From contig JACKCN010000001.1 of NCBI GenBank assembly GCA_020634015.1, positions 1-40,000 on the forward strand: a stretch of DNA of 40,000 bases. The letters are read 5' to 3'. This document shows positions 16,553 to 24,042 of the stretch, piece by piece (the first letter of the stretch is position 1; each line of letters opens with the position of its first letter). The notes beneath the pieces are model-generated. The model made no database searches, had not been told where the DNA came from, and worked only from the letters and a program-made list of their open reading frames with translations. This DNA is from Candidatus Delongbacteria bacterium (lineage in GTDB: Bacteria > CAIWAD01). Made by a program: the position numbers and the translations under genes.

Positions 16553-16743
16553 ACCGCCTCCAGGAGGAATTTTGCCTGATTTTTGGAACTTGGCATGGTA
16601 ATGAATGGGCCCTGCCAAGGCAAGAGCCCCGTCTCGGGAAGGACGATCCGGCGCGCGTCGCGAGCAGCCGATCCAGAGGCCATCCGACCCCGGCTGCAAT
16701 TCGCCCGACACACCCACGGCGCTACCACCGACAGGAGTCCCGC
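16553..16743. other. Divergent spacer between yebC and marC
   Basis: About 190 bp expected to contain both promoters. On the plus strand AGGAG lies 8 nt before the marC ATG. No confident promoter boxes or operator repeats are visible. Confidence 0.35.
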
Positions 16744-17349
16744 ATGGACCAGAGCCTGCTCACCTCCGCCCTGACCCTGTTCTTCGTGATGGATCCGCTG
16801 GGCAACATCCCCGTCTTCAATGCGGTGCTGCGCGACCTGGAGCCCGCACGCCGTCGCCGCGTGATCGCCCGCGAGCTGCTCTTTGCCCTGGCCATCCTGC
16901 TGGGATTCCTGATCGCCGGCCCCTCGATCCTGACCCTGCTGGGACTGAGCCAACCCTCGCTCAACCTGGCCGGAGGCATCCTGCTGTTCATCATCGCGCT
17001 CAAGATGGTCTTCCCTCAACCTCATTCCGCCATCGAAGACACGGAAGGCGAGCCTTTCATCGTGCCGCTGGCCGTGCCGATGGTGGCTGGTCCATCGACG
17101 CTGGCCACGCTGCTGCTGCTCTCCAGCTCGCGCCCCGGCCAGCTGAGCGGCAGCCTGCTGGCCCTCCTGCTGGCCTGGCTGGGCACCACCGTTATCCTGG
17201 TGATCTCACCTCTCGCCCTGCGCTTCCTCGGCGACCGCGGCCTGCGCGCCCTGGAACGCCTGATGGGCATGCTGCTGATCCTGATCGCCGTGCAGATGTT
17301 CCTCAACGGCCTGGCCCAGCTGCCCGGAAGTGGACCGCTGGTGCCGTGA
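16744..17349 (+). CDS. MarC family integral membrane protein
   Basis: A 201-residue inner-membrane protein of the MarC/YhgN (UPF0056) family, whose function is not firmly known; despite the name it is not established as an antibiotic-resistance factor. About six hydrophobic segments are visible, and the family motifs FFVMDPLGNIPVF near the N-terminus and PLAVPMVAGPSTLATLL in the middle are intact. The ATG follows AGGAG at good spacing. It is a single gene, divergent from yebC, followed by repeat island 2. Confidence 0.93.
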   Translation: MDQSLLTSALTLFFVMDPLGNIPVFNAVLRDLEPARRRRVIARELLFALAILLGFLIAGPSILTLLGLSQPSLNLAGGILLFIIALKMVFPQPHSAIEDTEGEPFIVPLAVPMVAGPSTLATLLLLSSSRPGQLSGSLLALLLAWLGTTVILVISPLALRFLGDRGLRALERLMGMLLILIAVQMFLNGLAQLPGSGPLVP

Positions 17350-17370
17350 GTGTGATCCAGAAACACAAGC

Positions 17371-17415
17371 CCCCCATTTCCGTCATCCCGTGAAACGGGT
17401 CGCCCAGAATGGGGG
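17371..17415. terminator. Nested inverted repeat downstream of marC
   Basis: Outer arms CCCCCATT (17371-17378) and AATGGGGG (17408-17415) enclose an inner hairpin CCCGT-GAA-ACGGG (17387-17399). There is no T-run, so intrinsic termination is uncertain. It could protect the marC mRNA 3' end or form part of the repeat island. Confidence 0.35.
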
Positions 17416-17463
17416 TTCAGAGGGGTCAACACACTCCCGTCTCCTCCCGATTCGACCTCGTCC

Positions 17464-17530
17464 ACCCGTGGATTACCCGCGGGCGACGATGTGTGATGCC
17501 CCATTCGGGGCTTGGTGGGGGATGGTGTGC
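17464..17530 (+). repeat. Double-hairpin repeat, copy 4
   Basis: Stem 1 is altered (CCCGTGG against CCGCGGG, still able to pair with a G-U in RNA). Stem 2 GCCCC-ATTC-GGGGC is intact. The tail is CTTGGTGGGGGATGGTGTGC, which is specific to this island. Confidence 0.8.
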
Positions 17531-17611
17531 TGTAACATCTGTCGCAGCATCGCCCCGTAGCCCGGATGAAGCCCACCAAATCGATTGATGACCAAAGACT
17601 GCTCCAGCGCA

Positions 17612-17670
17612 ATCCGGGCGCCATGCAATGGTCGCCCGGAAAGGGTCACACACACCCTTCTTCTCCCCGG
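17612..17670 (+). repeat. Repeated module A, copy 1
   Basis: Begins ATCCGGGCGCCATGCA and ends CCCTTCTTCTCCCCGG. A second, slightly shorter copy lies at 18129-18183. Confidence 0.7.
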
Positions 17671-17689
17671 CACATCCACACCCACCCGT

Positions 17690-17751
17690 GGATTCCCCAC
17701 GGGCTACGGATGTATGATGCCCCATTCGGGGCTTGGTGGGGGATGGTGTGC
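17690..17751 (+). repeat. Double-hairpin repeat, copy 5
   Basis: Both stems are perfect (CCCGTGG/CCACGGG and GCCCC/GGGGC), with the island-2 tail CTTGGTGGGGGATGGTGTGC. It is nearly identical to copy 6. Confidence 0.85.
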
Positions 17752-17886
17752 ATCGGCATCCGAGTGTGTCGGTGGGCACGCTGCGCCTTGCCCAACCTAC
17801 GGGGGAAAGTCACACAAACCGCTCCGCAGGAGCATCCCTTGCACAGCCCAAAGCGACGCTTTGGGATGTGAGCAGCATTGCGAGTG

Positions 17887-17957
17887 AAAATTGGTACGCG
17901 GCATAACCACCGGGACGCCATGCAGAGGGTTACCTTCTTCGCAGGAATGACAAGAAT
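17887..17957 (+). repeat. Repeated module B, copy 1
   Basis: Begins AAAATTGGTACG and continues through CACCGGGACGCCATGCAG to a degenerate REP-like end with GGAATGACA. The second copy is at about 18196-18260. Confidence 0.7.
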
Positions 17958-17993
17958 TGGGCCAGCCCCAGAATCCATCCCCTTCCACACCCA

Positions 17994-18060
17994 CCCGTGG
18001 ATTCCCCACGGGCTACGGATGTATGATGCCCCATTCGGGGCTTGGTGGGGGATGGTGTGC
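17994..18060 (+). repeat. Double-hairpin repeat, copy 6
   Basis: Perfect stems and the island-2 tail. It matches copy 5 over the whole unit. Confidence 0.85.
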
Positions 18061-18128
18061 ACATCAGCATCGCAGCATTGCCCGAGCCCGCTTTGGGATG
18101 ATGACCATAGAAACCGCTCCGCAGGAGC

Positions 18129-18183
18129 ATCCGGGCGCCATGCACAGTCCCCGGAAAGCGTCACGCACCCTTCTTCTCCCCGG
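18129..18183 (+). repeat. Repeated module A, copy 2
   Basis: Begins ATCCGGGCGCCATGCA and ends CCCTTCTTCTCCCCGG like copy 1, with a few bases lost in the middle. It follows a second occurrence of CCGCTCCGCAGGAGCATCC, also present near 17819. Confidence 0.7.
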
Positions 18184-18195
18184 ACACGTTGTGAT

Positions 18196-18260
18196 AAAAA
18201 TTGGTACGGACATCCACCGGGACGCCATGCAGTAGGTTCCCTCCTTCGCGGGAATGACAT
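18196..18260 (+). repeat. Repeated module B, copy 2
   Basis: AAAATTGGTACG followed by CACCGGGACGCCATGCAG and a REP-like end with CGCGGGAATGACA, as in copy 1. Confidence 0.7.
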
Positions 18261-18406
18261 TCTGAACTGAAATCGTGGTGTCACAGCCAATCCATCACCT
18301 TCCACAGCGGTGCCGCCGGCGACCGGCGACATCATCCATGACACGCATGCAGTCAGTCAGATAGCGGTTCCGAACGCGAATGAACATGTGGTGTAACCAA
18401 TCGGGG

Positions 18407-18424
18407 CCCCCGCCTGCGCGGGGG
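18407..18424. repeat. REP-like palindrome
   Basis: CCCCCGC (18407-18413) and GCGGGGG (18418-18424) form a 7-bp stem with a CTGC loop, followed by TGACA. It is the same family as 10760-10779 with changed arms. A related one with CCCGC-TTTC-GCGGG is at 18784-18797. Confidence 0.7.
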
Positions 18425-18464
18425 TGACAAGAGTGGGGCCAGCCCCAGAATCAATTCCCTTCCA

Positions 18465-18640
18465 CAGCGGTGCCGCCGCTGGCGGCACCATCGAGGCGGA
18501 ACGGTCGAGCGGGGAGCGGGGGCCGCCGCGCTTGCTCGCCGGACCGCGCAGCGGGCCAAGTTTGCGCGGCGCGAGGCCTGCGAAGAGCCTTCTTTTGGCG
18601 CAACCTTTTCTTCGCGAAGAAAAGGTTGCATCACGCCGCC
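18465..18640 (+). repeat. Long repeat unit, diverged copy 3
   Basis: Shares the start CAGCGGTG, the central stretch from GGGCCAAGTTTGCGCGGCGC to CCTGCGAAGAG, and the position of a large hairpin with the island-1 copies. The hairpin arms differ: here they form a perfect 28-bp palindrome at 18601-18628 (CAACCTTTTCTTCG and its complement). Homology is not evident beyond about 18640. Confidence 0.75.
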
Positions 18641-18956
18641 CGCGCAGGTGAGTCGCCGGAGACCGGCGAGATCTTCCGTGATACGGCATATTGTCTGGCG
18701 CACAGCGACGCCGACCGAAGGGCGGCTAGTACGGCTGCCTGGGGTGCATCTGTATGTAACCGCTGGGGCGCCATGCAATGGTTCCCGCTTTCGCGGGGAT
18801 GACGGGTCTTGGTGGGTGCGTGTAACATCTCGGGGTAGAGAGCGCCCCCGCGCAGGGAGTGTGCCGCCGGTCCAGCAAATCCCTCCATGAGACGGCTCAC
18901 AAAGGGCCGCACAGCGACGCCGAGCGATGTGACGTTTTGTGAGGTGGGAGAGCCCT

Positions 18957-19994
18957 TTACAGGGTCTGGGTTTGATCCCGGCGATTGGCCGCGTGGCTCA
19001 GGGACAGTCGAATGCCGTCCGGCAGCAGGTCGCGCAGCACGGAGCGTCGCAGCAGGGGAGCCAATTCCGCGGTGATGGGGCCACTGAGGCGCAGGCCGAG
19101 CACGGATTCCGGCGGCACATCCGCACAGAGGGAGGCCAGCGCGGCCGGCAAACGCGCAGGTTTCAGATCATCCAGCTGCAAGGTGCGCGCGAACATCGGC
19201 CGGGCCGGCAGGGGCAGATGATGGATCAGCGGACGCCGTGCGCCAGGCCGCCATTCCAGAATCAGAGCCACCTTTTGCTCGTCGACTTCGGCGAAGGAGG
19301 TCCGCTCCACCGAGCCAGGATAGATCACAGGGCAGGGCAGCGCACCCCCATGCAGATCCTGGGTCAGTACCTGTTGACGATGAATGTGCCCACTGAGCAG
19401 CGCGTCACAGTCGGGGGGAATCTGCGCCGCGGCCAGCACGTCCTCCCCATGGCGGAAGGTGTAGTTGACCGGCCCGACCTGGGCCCCCTCCACCGATTGG
19501 TGCAGGCAGAGCAGTTTCAGCTCGGCGCGTGCGTCACGCCAGCCAGCCTCCTCCAGCAGCAGCGGCAACTCCCTGCGGATCGACCGGCGGTAAGGAATGC
19601 CGCAAAGAAAGACCTGCCGGCCAGCCAGTTCCAGCGTGGAGCCGCATGGTGTGTTGCAGATCCTGAGGCGGGGGTGCTGCTCGAAGAGCGAGTGGGGAAT
19701 CCATGAGCGTTCGTGATTGCCCGGGACCATGAACACGGGAGTGCCCGCGTGGGCCAGCTCAAGGTACGGGGCCAGCGCCAGGCTGACCAGCGAGGCGGGC
19801 ACCTTGCTGCGGAAGAGCAGATCGCCGCCGTGGATCACACAATGCACTTCACCGGCGAAGGCGGGCGCCAGCGCGGCCCGGTGGCAGCGGAAGAAATCCT
19901 CGCCGCGCCGGGGCAGGTCCTTGCGTGGATGCCGGGGTTGGTCGAAGCCGAGGTGTGTGTCGGCCAGCAGCAGGATCCGGAGGCTGCCGGTCAC
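18957..19994 (-). CDS. SbcD/Mre11-like metallophosphoesterase (DNA repair exonuclease family)
   Basis: Predicted calcineurin-type phosphoesterase of about 345 residues, closest in layout to SbcD/YhaO DNA exonucleases. The metal-binding motifs appear in order: LLLADTHLGFD (D12, H14), IHGGDLLF (D58), VPGNHE (N93, H94), LLCLHQS (H165) and SGHIHRQ (H203, H205). The C-terminal part (about 255-345) may be a capping or partner-binding domain. The start is uncertain: GTG at 19994, just after the upstream stop, gives a sensible opening (TGSLRILLLADTHLG) but lacks a clear Shine-Dalgarno. An ATG frame to 20081 would overlap the previous gene by 83 bp. No SbcC ATPase lies nearby, which is unusual for SbcD. 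Confidence 0.87.
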   Translation of the reverse strand: MTGSLRILLLADTHLGFDQPRHPRKDLPRRGEDFFRCHRAALAPAFAGEVHCVIHGGDLLFRSKVPASLVSLALAPYLELAHAGTPVFMVPGNHERSWIPHSLFEQHPRLRICNTPCGSTLELAGRQVFLCGIPYRRSIRRELPLLLEEAGWRDARAELKLLCLHQSVEGAQVGPVNYTFRHGEDVLAAAQIPPDCDALLSGHIHRQQVLTQDLHGGALPCPVIYPGSVERTSFAEVDEQKVALILEWRPGARRPLIHHLPLPARPMFARTLQLDDLKPARLPAALASLCADVPPESVLGLRLSGPITAELAPLLRRSVLRDLLPDGIRLSLSHAANRRDQTQTL

Positions 19995-19998
19995 CGTG

Positions 19999-20334
19999 TC
20001 AACCGATGCGGGGAGAGTGGGACTGGCGCACGACGTAGACCCGGCGACTGGAGCTGAAAGCTCCTTCGAAGAGCGCCGCACCCTGGTTTCTCAATCGGGG
20101 CGCGTGTTCGCGAAGGTAGTGTTCCAGGCTGTCACGGTCGCGCAGCACAAAGCGGACACTGAAGCAGCGCAGGTCCTCCGTTGCGCGCGCAGGCTCTTCA
20201 AGCACTTCGGCCCGCAGGAAACCCGGCAGGGCCAGAATCTCCGTCACATGTTCCTTGAGCCAGGCGGCGTAGGCGTCAACGATGGCAGGTTTCAATTCAA
20301 GGTCAATCTGGTAGACGATCAAAGGTTCGCTCAT
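19999..20334 (-). CDS. DUF4286 family protein
   Basis: A 111-residue protein resembling DUF4286, small ferredoxin-like or dimeric alpha-beta barrel proteins of unknown role. The opening LIVYQIDLELKPAIVDAYAAW and the HVTEILALPGF stretch match the family pattern; the end (SSSRRVYVV) also fits. The ATG at 20334 has AGGAAG 5 nt upstream, so it is preferred to the ATG at 20385. It lies in a run of co-directional genes between a VOC protein and the phosphoesterase. No active-site residue can be named. Confidence 0.8.
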   Translation of the reverse strand: MSEPLIVYQIDLELKPAIVDAYAAWLKEHVTEILALPGFLRAEVLEEPARATEDLRCFSVRFVLRDRDSLEHYLREHAPRLRNQGAALFEGAFSSSRRVYVVRQSHSPRIG

Positions 20335-20359
20335 GGGTGCTTCCTGGCATTTGATCCAT

Positions 20360-20761
20360 TCAGAGAGGCCCCGGCAAATCGGCACACGCGATCACGTGAC
20401 CGTCGGGATCCAGCAGGTAGCCGGCTCGTTCGCCCCAGTCCCGCAGTGCCATGGGGGACAACTCCCGGGCGCCGGCGTCCTTTCCACGCTGGAAGGCGGC
20501 ATCCGCGCCCCGAAGACGCAGATAGAGTTCACACCGAGCGATCTCCCGATCGGGGCGCGGGTCAGGCATGTCAGGCAACAGTGACTGAATGGCCGTTTCT
20601 GCCATCAGGCCCAGTTCGACACCCGAGTCCAGCCGGAAGATCACCATGCCCGGCTCACTGACAATCGGCTCGAGCGCCAGCAAATTGCAGTAAAAATTTC
20701 TACTTGTGGAAACAAATCTTACATAGAGCACAAACAATGTCGGGGCAGGATCCGGTTTCAT
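20360..20761 (-). CDS. VOC superfamily (glyoxalase/bleomycin-resistance-like) protein
   Basis: A 133-residue vicinal-oxygen-chelate fold protein with the typical beta-alpha-beta-beta-beta pattern. LFVLYVRFVSTSRNFYCNLLALEPI at the start is the usual first strand and helix around a YxxLLGLEP-like site. E50 in SGVELGLM and the C-terminal GYLLDPDGHVIACA strand sit at positions normally used for metal or ligand contact. The substrate cannot be told: members range from isomerases to antibiotic-binding proteins. The first third is much more AT-rich than its neighbours (20680-20750), which may hint at a different history. A 12-bp gap follows the upstream gene. Confidence 0.85.
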   Translation of the reverse strand: MKPDPAPTLFVLYVRFVSTSRNFYCNLLALEPIVSEPGMVIFRLDSGVELGLMAETAIQSLLPDMPDPRPDREIARCELYLRLRGADAAFQRGKDAGARELSPMALRDWGERAGYLLDPDGHVIACADLPGPL

Positions 20762-20773
20762 GGCGCGATCTCC

Positions 20774-22894
20774 TCACAACATCCCCTGCCACTTGCGCCA
20801 GAACCATTCCCCACAGAGCAGGGCCAGCAGCAGCAGCAGCAGGGCCACACGCTCACGGAGCGCCAGGCGCTGGTGACTGGTGACCTGCAGGGGTGCGCGG
20901 TCGAGAGACTCCAGGCCCTGTCCGCGGGCCAGGGCGGCGCGCTGGGCGGGATCATCCAGGTCGAAATTGCTTCCATCGCCGGCCAGGGCCATCTGGGCCA
21001 GCAGGTCGACATTGCGCCTGAGAGCGCGCGTTTCGGGGTTCCAGGCTTCCACGCTCACCAGACCGCTGTCGGCCAGCACGGGAAGATCGCCCTCGCTGGC
21101 CCGGGCGCTCCAGTGGATCACACCCTCCGTGGTTCCGGGGGCACTGGCCGTGTAGGTCCCGTCGCCCCGGTTCTCCAGCAACAGGTTGCGCCGCTGGCCC
21201 GACGGGTCGCGCAGTTCCAGCTCGACCCGGGCCCGATCACGCGGACGCCCGTCCTCGGAGCGCAAGGTGGCCTGAAAACGCAGGGCCGTTCCCGCACTGA
21301 CCACGTCTTCCACCGGGGCAATCCTGAAGTTTCCTCCCTCACCCTCGGAGGCCAGCCAGCGCATCAGGGAGACCAGCAGATCACGCGCTCGTGTGTTCGG
21401 TCCCAGACTCAACTGGCTGCCGATATCCCAGCGCCAGACATCCACGGCGGCCAGCACGGCACTGCGCTGGCCGGCCTGGTCCTGCAGGGCCAGCACGGGG
21501 TTTCCGCCAATCGACAGCAGCACACGGGCCCCGGGTCGGGCGCGCAGACCGACGCGTGACGGCTGCACCGGGGGCATGGCCTTCCAGATCGCCGAGAGTG
21601 CATCCAGGCGATCCAGATCGCCCAGTACAGGATGCACCAGCTGTGGCTCGGCCTGTCCGGGCGGGGGATCCAGTGCGCGCGCGGCGCTCAGATCCAGCGG
21701 CAGACCGTTGCCCAGGCGTGCCGCGTCAATCTGACCACGATCAAGGACGAAGGTCGGTACACGGTCCAGCGTGACGCGCAGCCTCTCGCTCAGGCCCGGA
21801 GCGCTGGTGACACGCGGCCAGTCCACCAGCACCAGCAGATCGGCGCGAACCAACGCACTGTCCACGGTCGAGGCGCGCATTCCGCGAGCATCGGGAAACA
21901 GAACCTCCAGCTCCAGGTCCGGCCCCGGTTCCAGCGCACGGCGCAGCAGGGCCAGATCCGGAGAGGGTCCTGCGGCCAGCAGGGTCAGCCGACGTCCCCG
22001 TTCGCGCACCGTGACGTGAGCCACGCGCGAGTTGTTGGACAGCGTGGCTTCATCGTCGCCGCCTTCCAGCAGGCGCACTCGCACCTCCACCGCATGGGGT
22101 CCGGGGGATCGTGGCGTCCATTCGAGCCGAAGGTCACTGCGGCTGCCATCCGGCCCCAGGACAACAGTCTGGCCAGCCTGTACCACGCCGTCCACCAGCA
22201 GATTGACCTGGGCGTCGCGCCCGGACAGGCCATTGGCCTCCACGCCGATGCGTACCGGCTGGACCAGCCCGCTGCGGACTTCCCGGTTCAGTTCCAGTTC
22301 CGCCAGCTGCAGATCACGCGGGGCATCCAGGCGTCCGGTGCCGGCCGTCCAGAGCCGGGCATTCATGCCGGCCACCCGCTGCACGGGCAAGGCGCCCCGG
22401 GTGGGGTTGCCATCGCTGACCAGCAGAACACCGCCCAGATGTCCCGACACCTGCTCACGTTCGAGGATGCGCAGCGCACCATCCAGGTCCGTGACTGTCT
22501 CGGTACAGGCCAGGGTGTCCAGCTGGTCCAGCTCCAGTTCGCGCAGGCTGTCGCCGAAGGTGTAGAACCGGACACGCACGCCATCGAGAGCCTCGGTCAG
22601 GGGCACGGCCCAGTCCCTGTGATGACGACGCCCGCCCAGGAAGGGCAGCGAGGCGCTGTCGTCCAGCAACACGGCAAAGGTCGGAGGCACAAGGCGTGTG
22701 TGTTCGCGGGTCAGCACGGGCTCGAGCAGCAGGAAGAGCAGCAGGGTCAGGCTTGCCGAGCGCAGCAGGGGCAGGGCCCAGGCCGCCATCCCACGGGGAC
22801 GCGGCAGGCTGTGGCGATAACTCCACCAGGCGAATCCCAGTGCCACGGGCAGACAGAGCACCCCCCAGAGGAGGCCGTGCAGTTCCAGATTCAT
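20774..22894 (-). CDS. Large membrane protein with VWA-like domain (BatA-like organisation)
   Basis: A 706-residue predicted inner-membrane protein. Hydrophobic segments lie near residues 7-25 and 40-60, and one at the C-terminus (about 680-697), leaving a large domain of about 600 residues, probably extracytoplasmic. After the second segment, FAVLLDDSASLPF carries a D-x-S-x-S-type MIDAS signature, followed by GGVLLVSDGNPTRGA, typical of von Willebrand factor A folds. The middle (about 200-300) has Ig-like beta strands, and a later part (about 310-500) resembles the glutamine-amidotransferase-like domain often found in such VWA proteins. Role unknown; these proteins often accompany MoxR ATPases, which are absent here. 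The ATG overlaps the tsaD stop by 4 bp. Confidence 0.78.
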   Translation of the reverse strand: MNLELHGLLWGVLCLPVALGFAWWSYRHSLPRPRGMAAWALPLLRSASLTLLLFLLLEPVLTREHTRLVPPTFAVLLDDSASLPFLGGRRHHRDWAVPLTEALDGVRVRFYTFGDSLRELELDQLDTLACTETVTDLDGALRILEREQVSGHLGGVLLVSDGNPTRGALPVQRVAGMNARLWTAGTGRLDAPRDLQLAELELNREVRSGLVQPVRIGVEANGLSGRDAQVNLLVDGVVQAGQTVVLGPDGSRSDLRLEWTPRSPGPHAVEVRVRLLEGGDDEATLSNNSRVAHVTVRERGRRLTLLAAGPSPDLALLRRALEPGPDLELEVLFPDARGMRASTVDSALVRADLLVLVDWPRVTSAPGLSERLRVTLDRVPTFVLDRGQIDAARLGNGLPLDLSAARALDPPPGQAEPQLVHPVLGDLDRLDALSAIWKAMPPVQPSRVGLRARPGARVLLSIGGNPVLALQDQAGQRSAVLAAVDVWRWDIGSQLSLGPNTRARDLLVSLMRWLASEGEGGNFRIAPVEDVVSAGTALRFQATLRSEDGRPRDRARVELELRDPSGQRRNLLLENRGDGTYTASAPGTTEGVIHWSARASEGDLPVLADSGLVSVEAWNPETRALRRNVDLLAQMALAGDGSNFDLDDPAQRAALARGQGLESLDRAPLQVTSHQRLALRERVALLLLLLALLCGEWFWRKWQGML

Positions 22895-23940
22895 GCCTGT
22901 GCCTCGCCGTTGGCGAGGCGAGCACGTTCGTGATCCAGATCCAGCAGCGAATAGCGCGGGGTGGCATCCAGGGCCCAGTCGCTGCGCTCGCCGCGCATCA
23001 GGCGGCCGTGGGCGGCACGCGCGATCATCACCGCATTGTCCGTGCAGAGCGCGATGGGCGGCAGGTGCAGTTCAAGCGTGTCGTGGTGAGCCAGTTCGGT
23101 CTCGAGGCGTTCGCGCAGGCAGCGGTTGGCCGCCACGCCTCCGGCCAGCACCAGGGCACGTGCGCCATGGGCCCTGGCGGCTTTCAGGGTCTGCCCGACC
23201 AGCGGGTCCACGATCGCCTGCTGGAAACTGGCGCAGATGTCGGCCAGGCGCGCCTCGCGAAAGGCCGTGTCGTGTTCGCGCAGGAAATGCAGCACGGCGG
23301 TCTTGAGGCCACTGAAACTGAAATCGAAGCCCTCCCGGCCTTTCAAACCGCGGGGAAAGGCGAAGGCGGTGGGATCTCCGCCCACGGCGGCCTTCGAGAT
23401 CGCGGGCCCACCGGGATAGCCCAGTCCGAGCAGCTTGGAGACCTTGTCGAAGGCCTCGCCGGCCGCATCGTCCAGAGTCTGCCCCAGCAGGCGATAGCGC
23501 CCGGGGCGTTCCATCAGGATCAGTTGGGTGTGCCCGCCGGAGATCACCAGCACCAGCGTGGGCAGCGGCGGCAGGCCCGTGTCCAGAAAGCTGGCGTAGA
23601 TGTGACCTTCCATGTGATTCACGGCCAGAAAGGGCAGATCGGCCCCCAGGGCGAGGGCCTTGGCGAAATGATAGCCCACCATCAGGCTGCCCGCCAGGCC
23701 GGGCCCCCGGGTGGCAGCGATGCCTTCAAGGCTCTCGAGCGGCGTGTCGGCCTCCTTGAGGGCCTGCTGGACCACGGGCTGGATCAGGCGCAGGTGTTCG
23801 CGGCTGGCCAGTTCGGGTACCACGCCCCCCCAGTCCCGGTGGACCTGCTGGCTTGAGACCACGCTGGAGAGCACGCTCTCGCCGTCGATGACCGCGGCGG
23901 CCGTTTCATCACAGGAGCTTTCGATGGCCAGGATTCGCAT
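22891..23940 (-). CDS. tsaD: tRNA N6-threonylcarbamoyladenosine biosynthesis protein TsaD
   Basis: Catalytic ASKHA-fold subunit that transfers the threonylcarbamoyl group to A37 of ANN-decoding tRNAs, working with TsaB and TsaE. The 349-residue product opens MRILAIESSCDETAAAVID. The metal ligands are H109 and H113 in NHMEGH. Further motifs are RGPGLAGSLMVGY, LVISGGHTQL, FSGLKTAV, LVLAGGVAANRCLR and CTDNAVMIA. I start at the ATG at 23940; in-frame sequence beyond is not family-like. No tsaB or tsaE is in the window. Confidence 0.97.
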   Translation of the reverse strand: MRILAIESSCDETAAAVIDGESVLSSVVSSQQVHRDWGGVVPELASREHLRLIQPVVQQALKEADTPLESLEGIAATRGPGLAGSLMVGYHFAKALALGADLPFLAVNHMEGHIYASFLDTGLPPLPTLVLVISGGHTQLILMERPGRYRLLGQTLDDAAGEAFDKVSKLLGLGYPGGPAISKAAVGGDPTAFAFPRGLKGREGFDFSFSGLKTAVLHFLREHDTAFREARLADICASFQQAIVDPLVGQTLKAARAHGARALVLAGGVAANRCLRERLETELAHHDTLELHLPPIALCTDNAVMIARAAHGRLMRGERSDWALDATPRYSLLDLDHERARLANGEAQA

Positions 23941-24042
23941 GAGATCGATTTCCAGAGTTTCTTGATGGCTGCGGGGGCCGGAGAATGTGGGCAGGGGGCC
24001 GGAAATCCCGGAACCCATCCGGGCAGGCTCAGGAACCGGAAC

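Larger units (their letters stand above)
17350..18956. repeat. Gene-free repeat island 2
   Basis: About 1.6 kb between the convergent marC and SbcD-like genes. No open frame resembles a known protein. It holds three double-hairpin repeats with a different tail from island 1, a diverged copy of the long repeat (18465-18640), several REP-like palindromes and at least two other repeated modules (17612-17670 with 18129-18183; 17887-17957 with about 18196-18260). No transposase or RNA gene is seen. Confidence 0.85.

Noticed and set aside
17646..18344. Minus-strand open frame of 232 codons in island 2
   Set aside because: It repeats the same peptide because it spans repeated hairpin units; there is no sign of selection on protein.
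17350..18956. Insertion sequence
   Set aside because: No transposase frame, terminal inverted repeats of IS type or target-site duplication could be seen.
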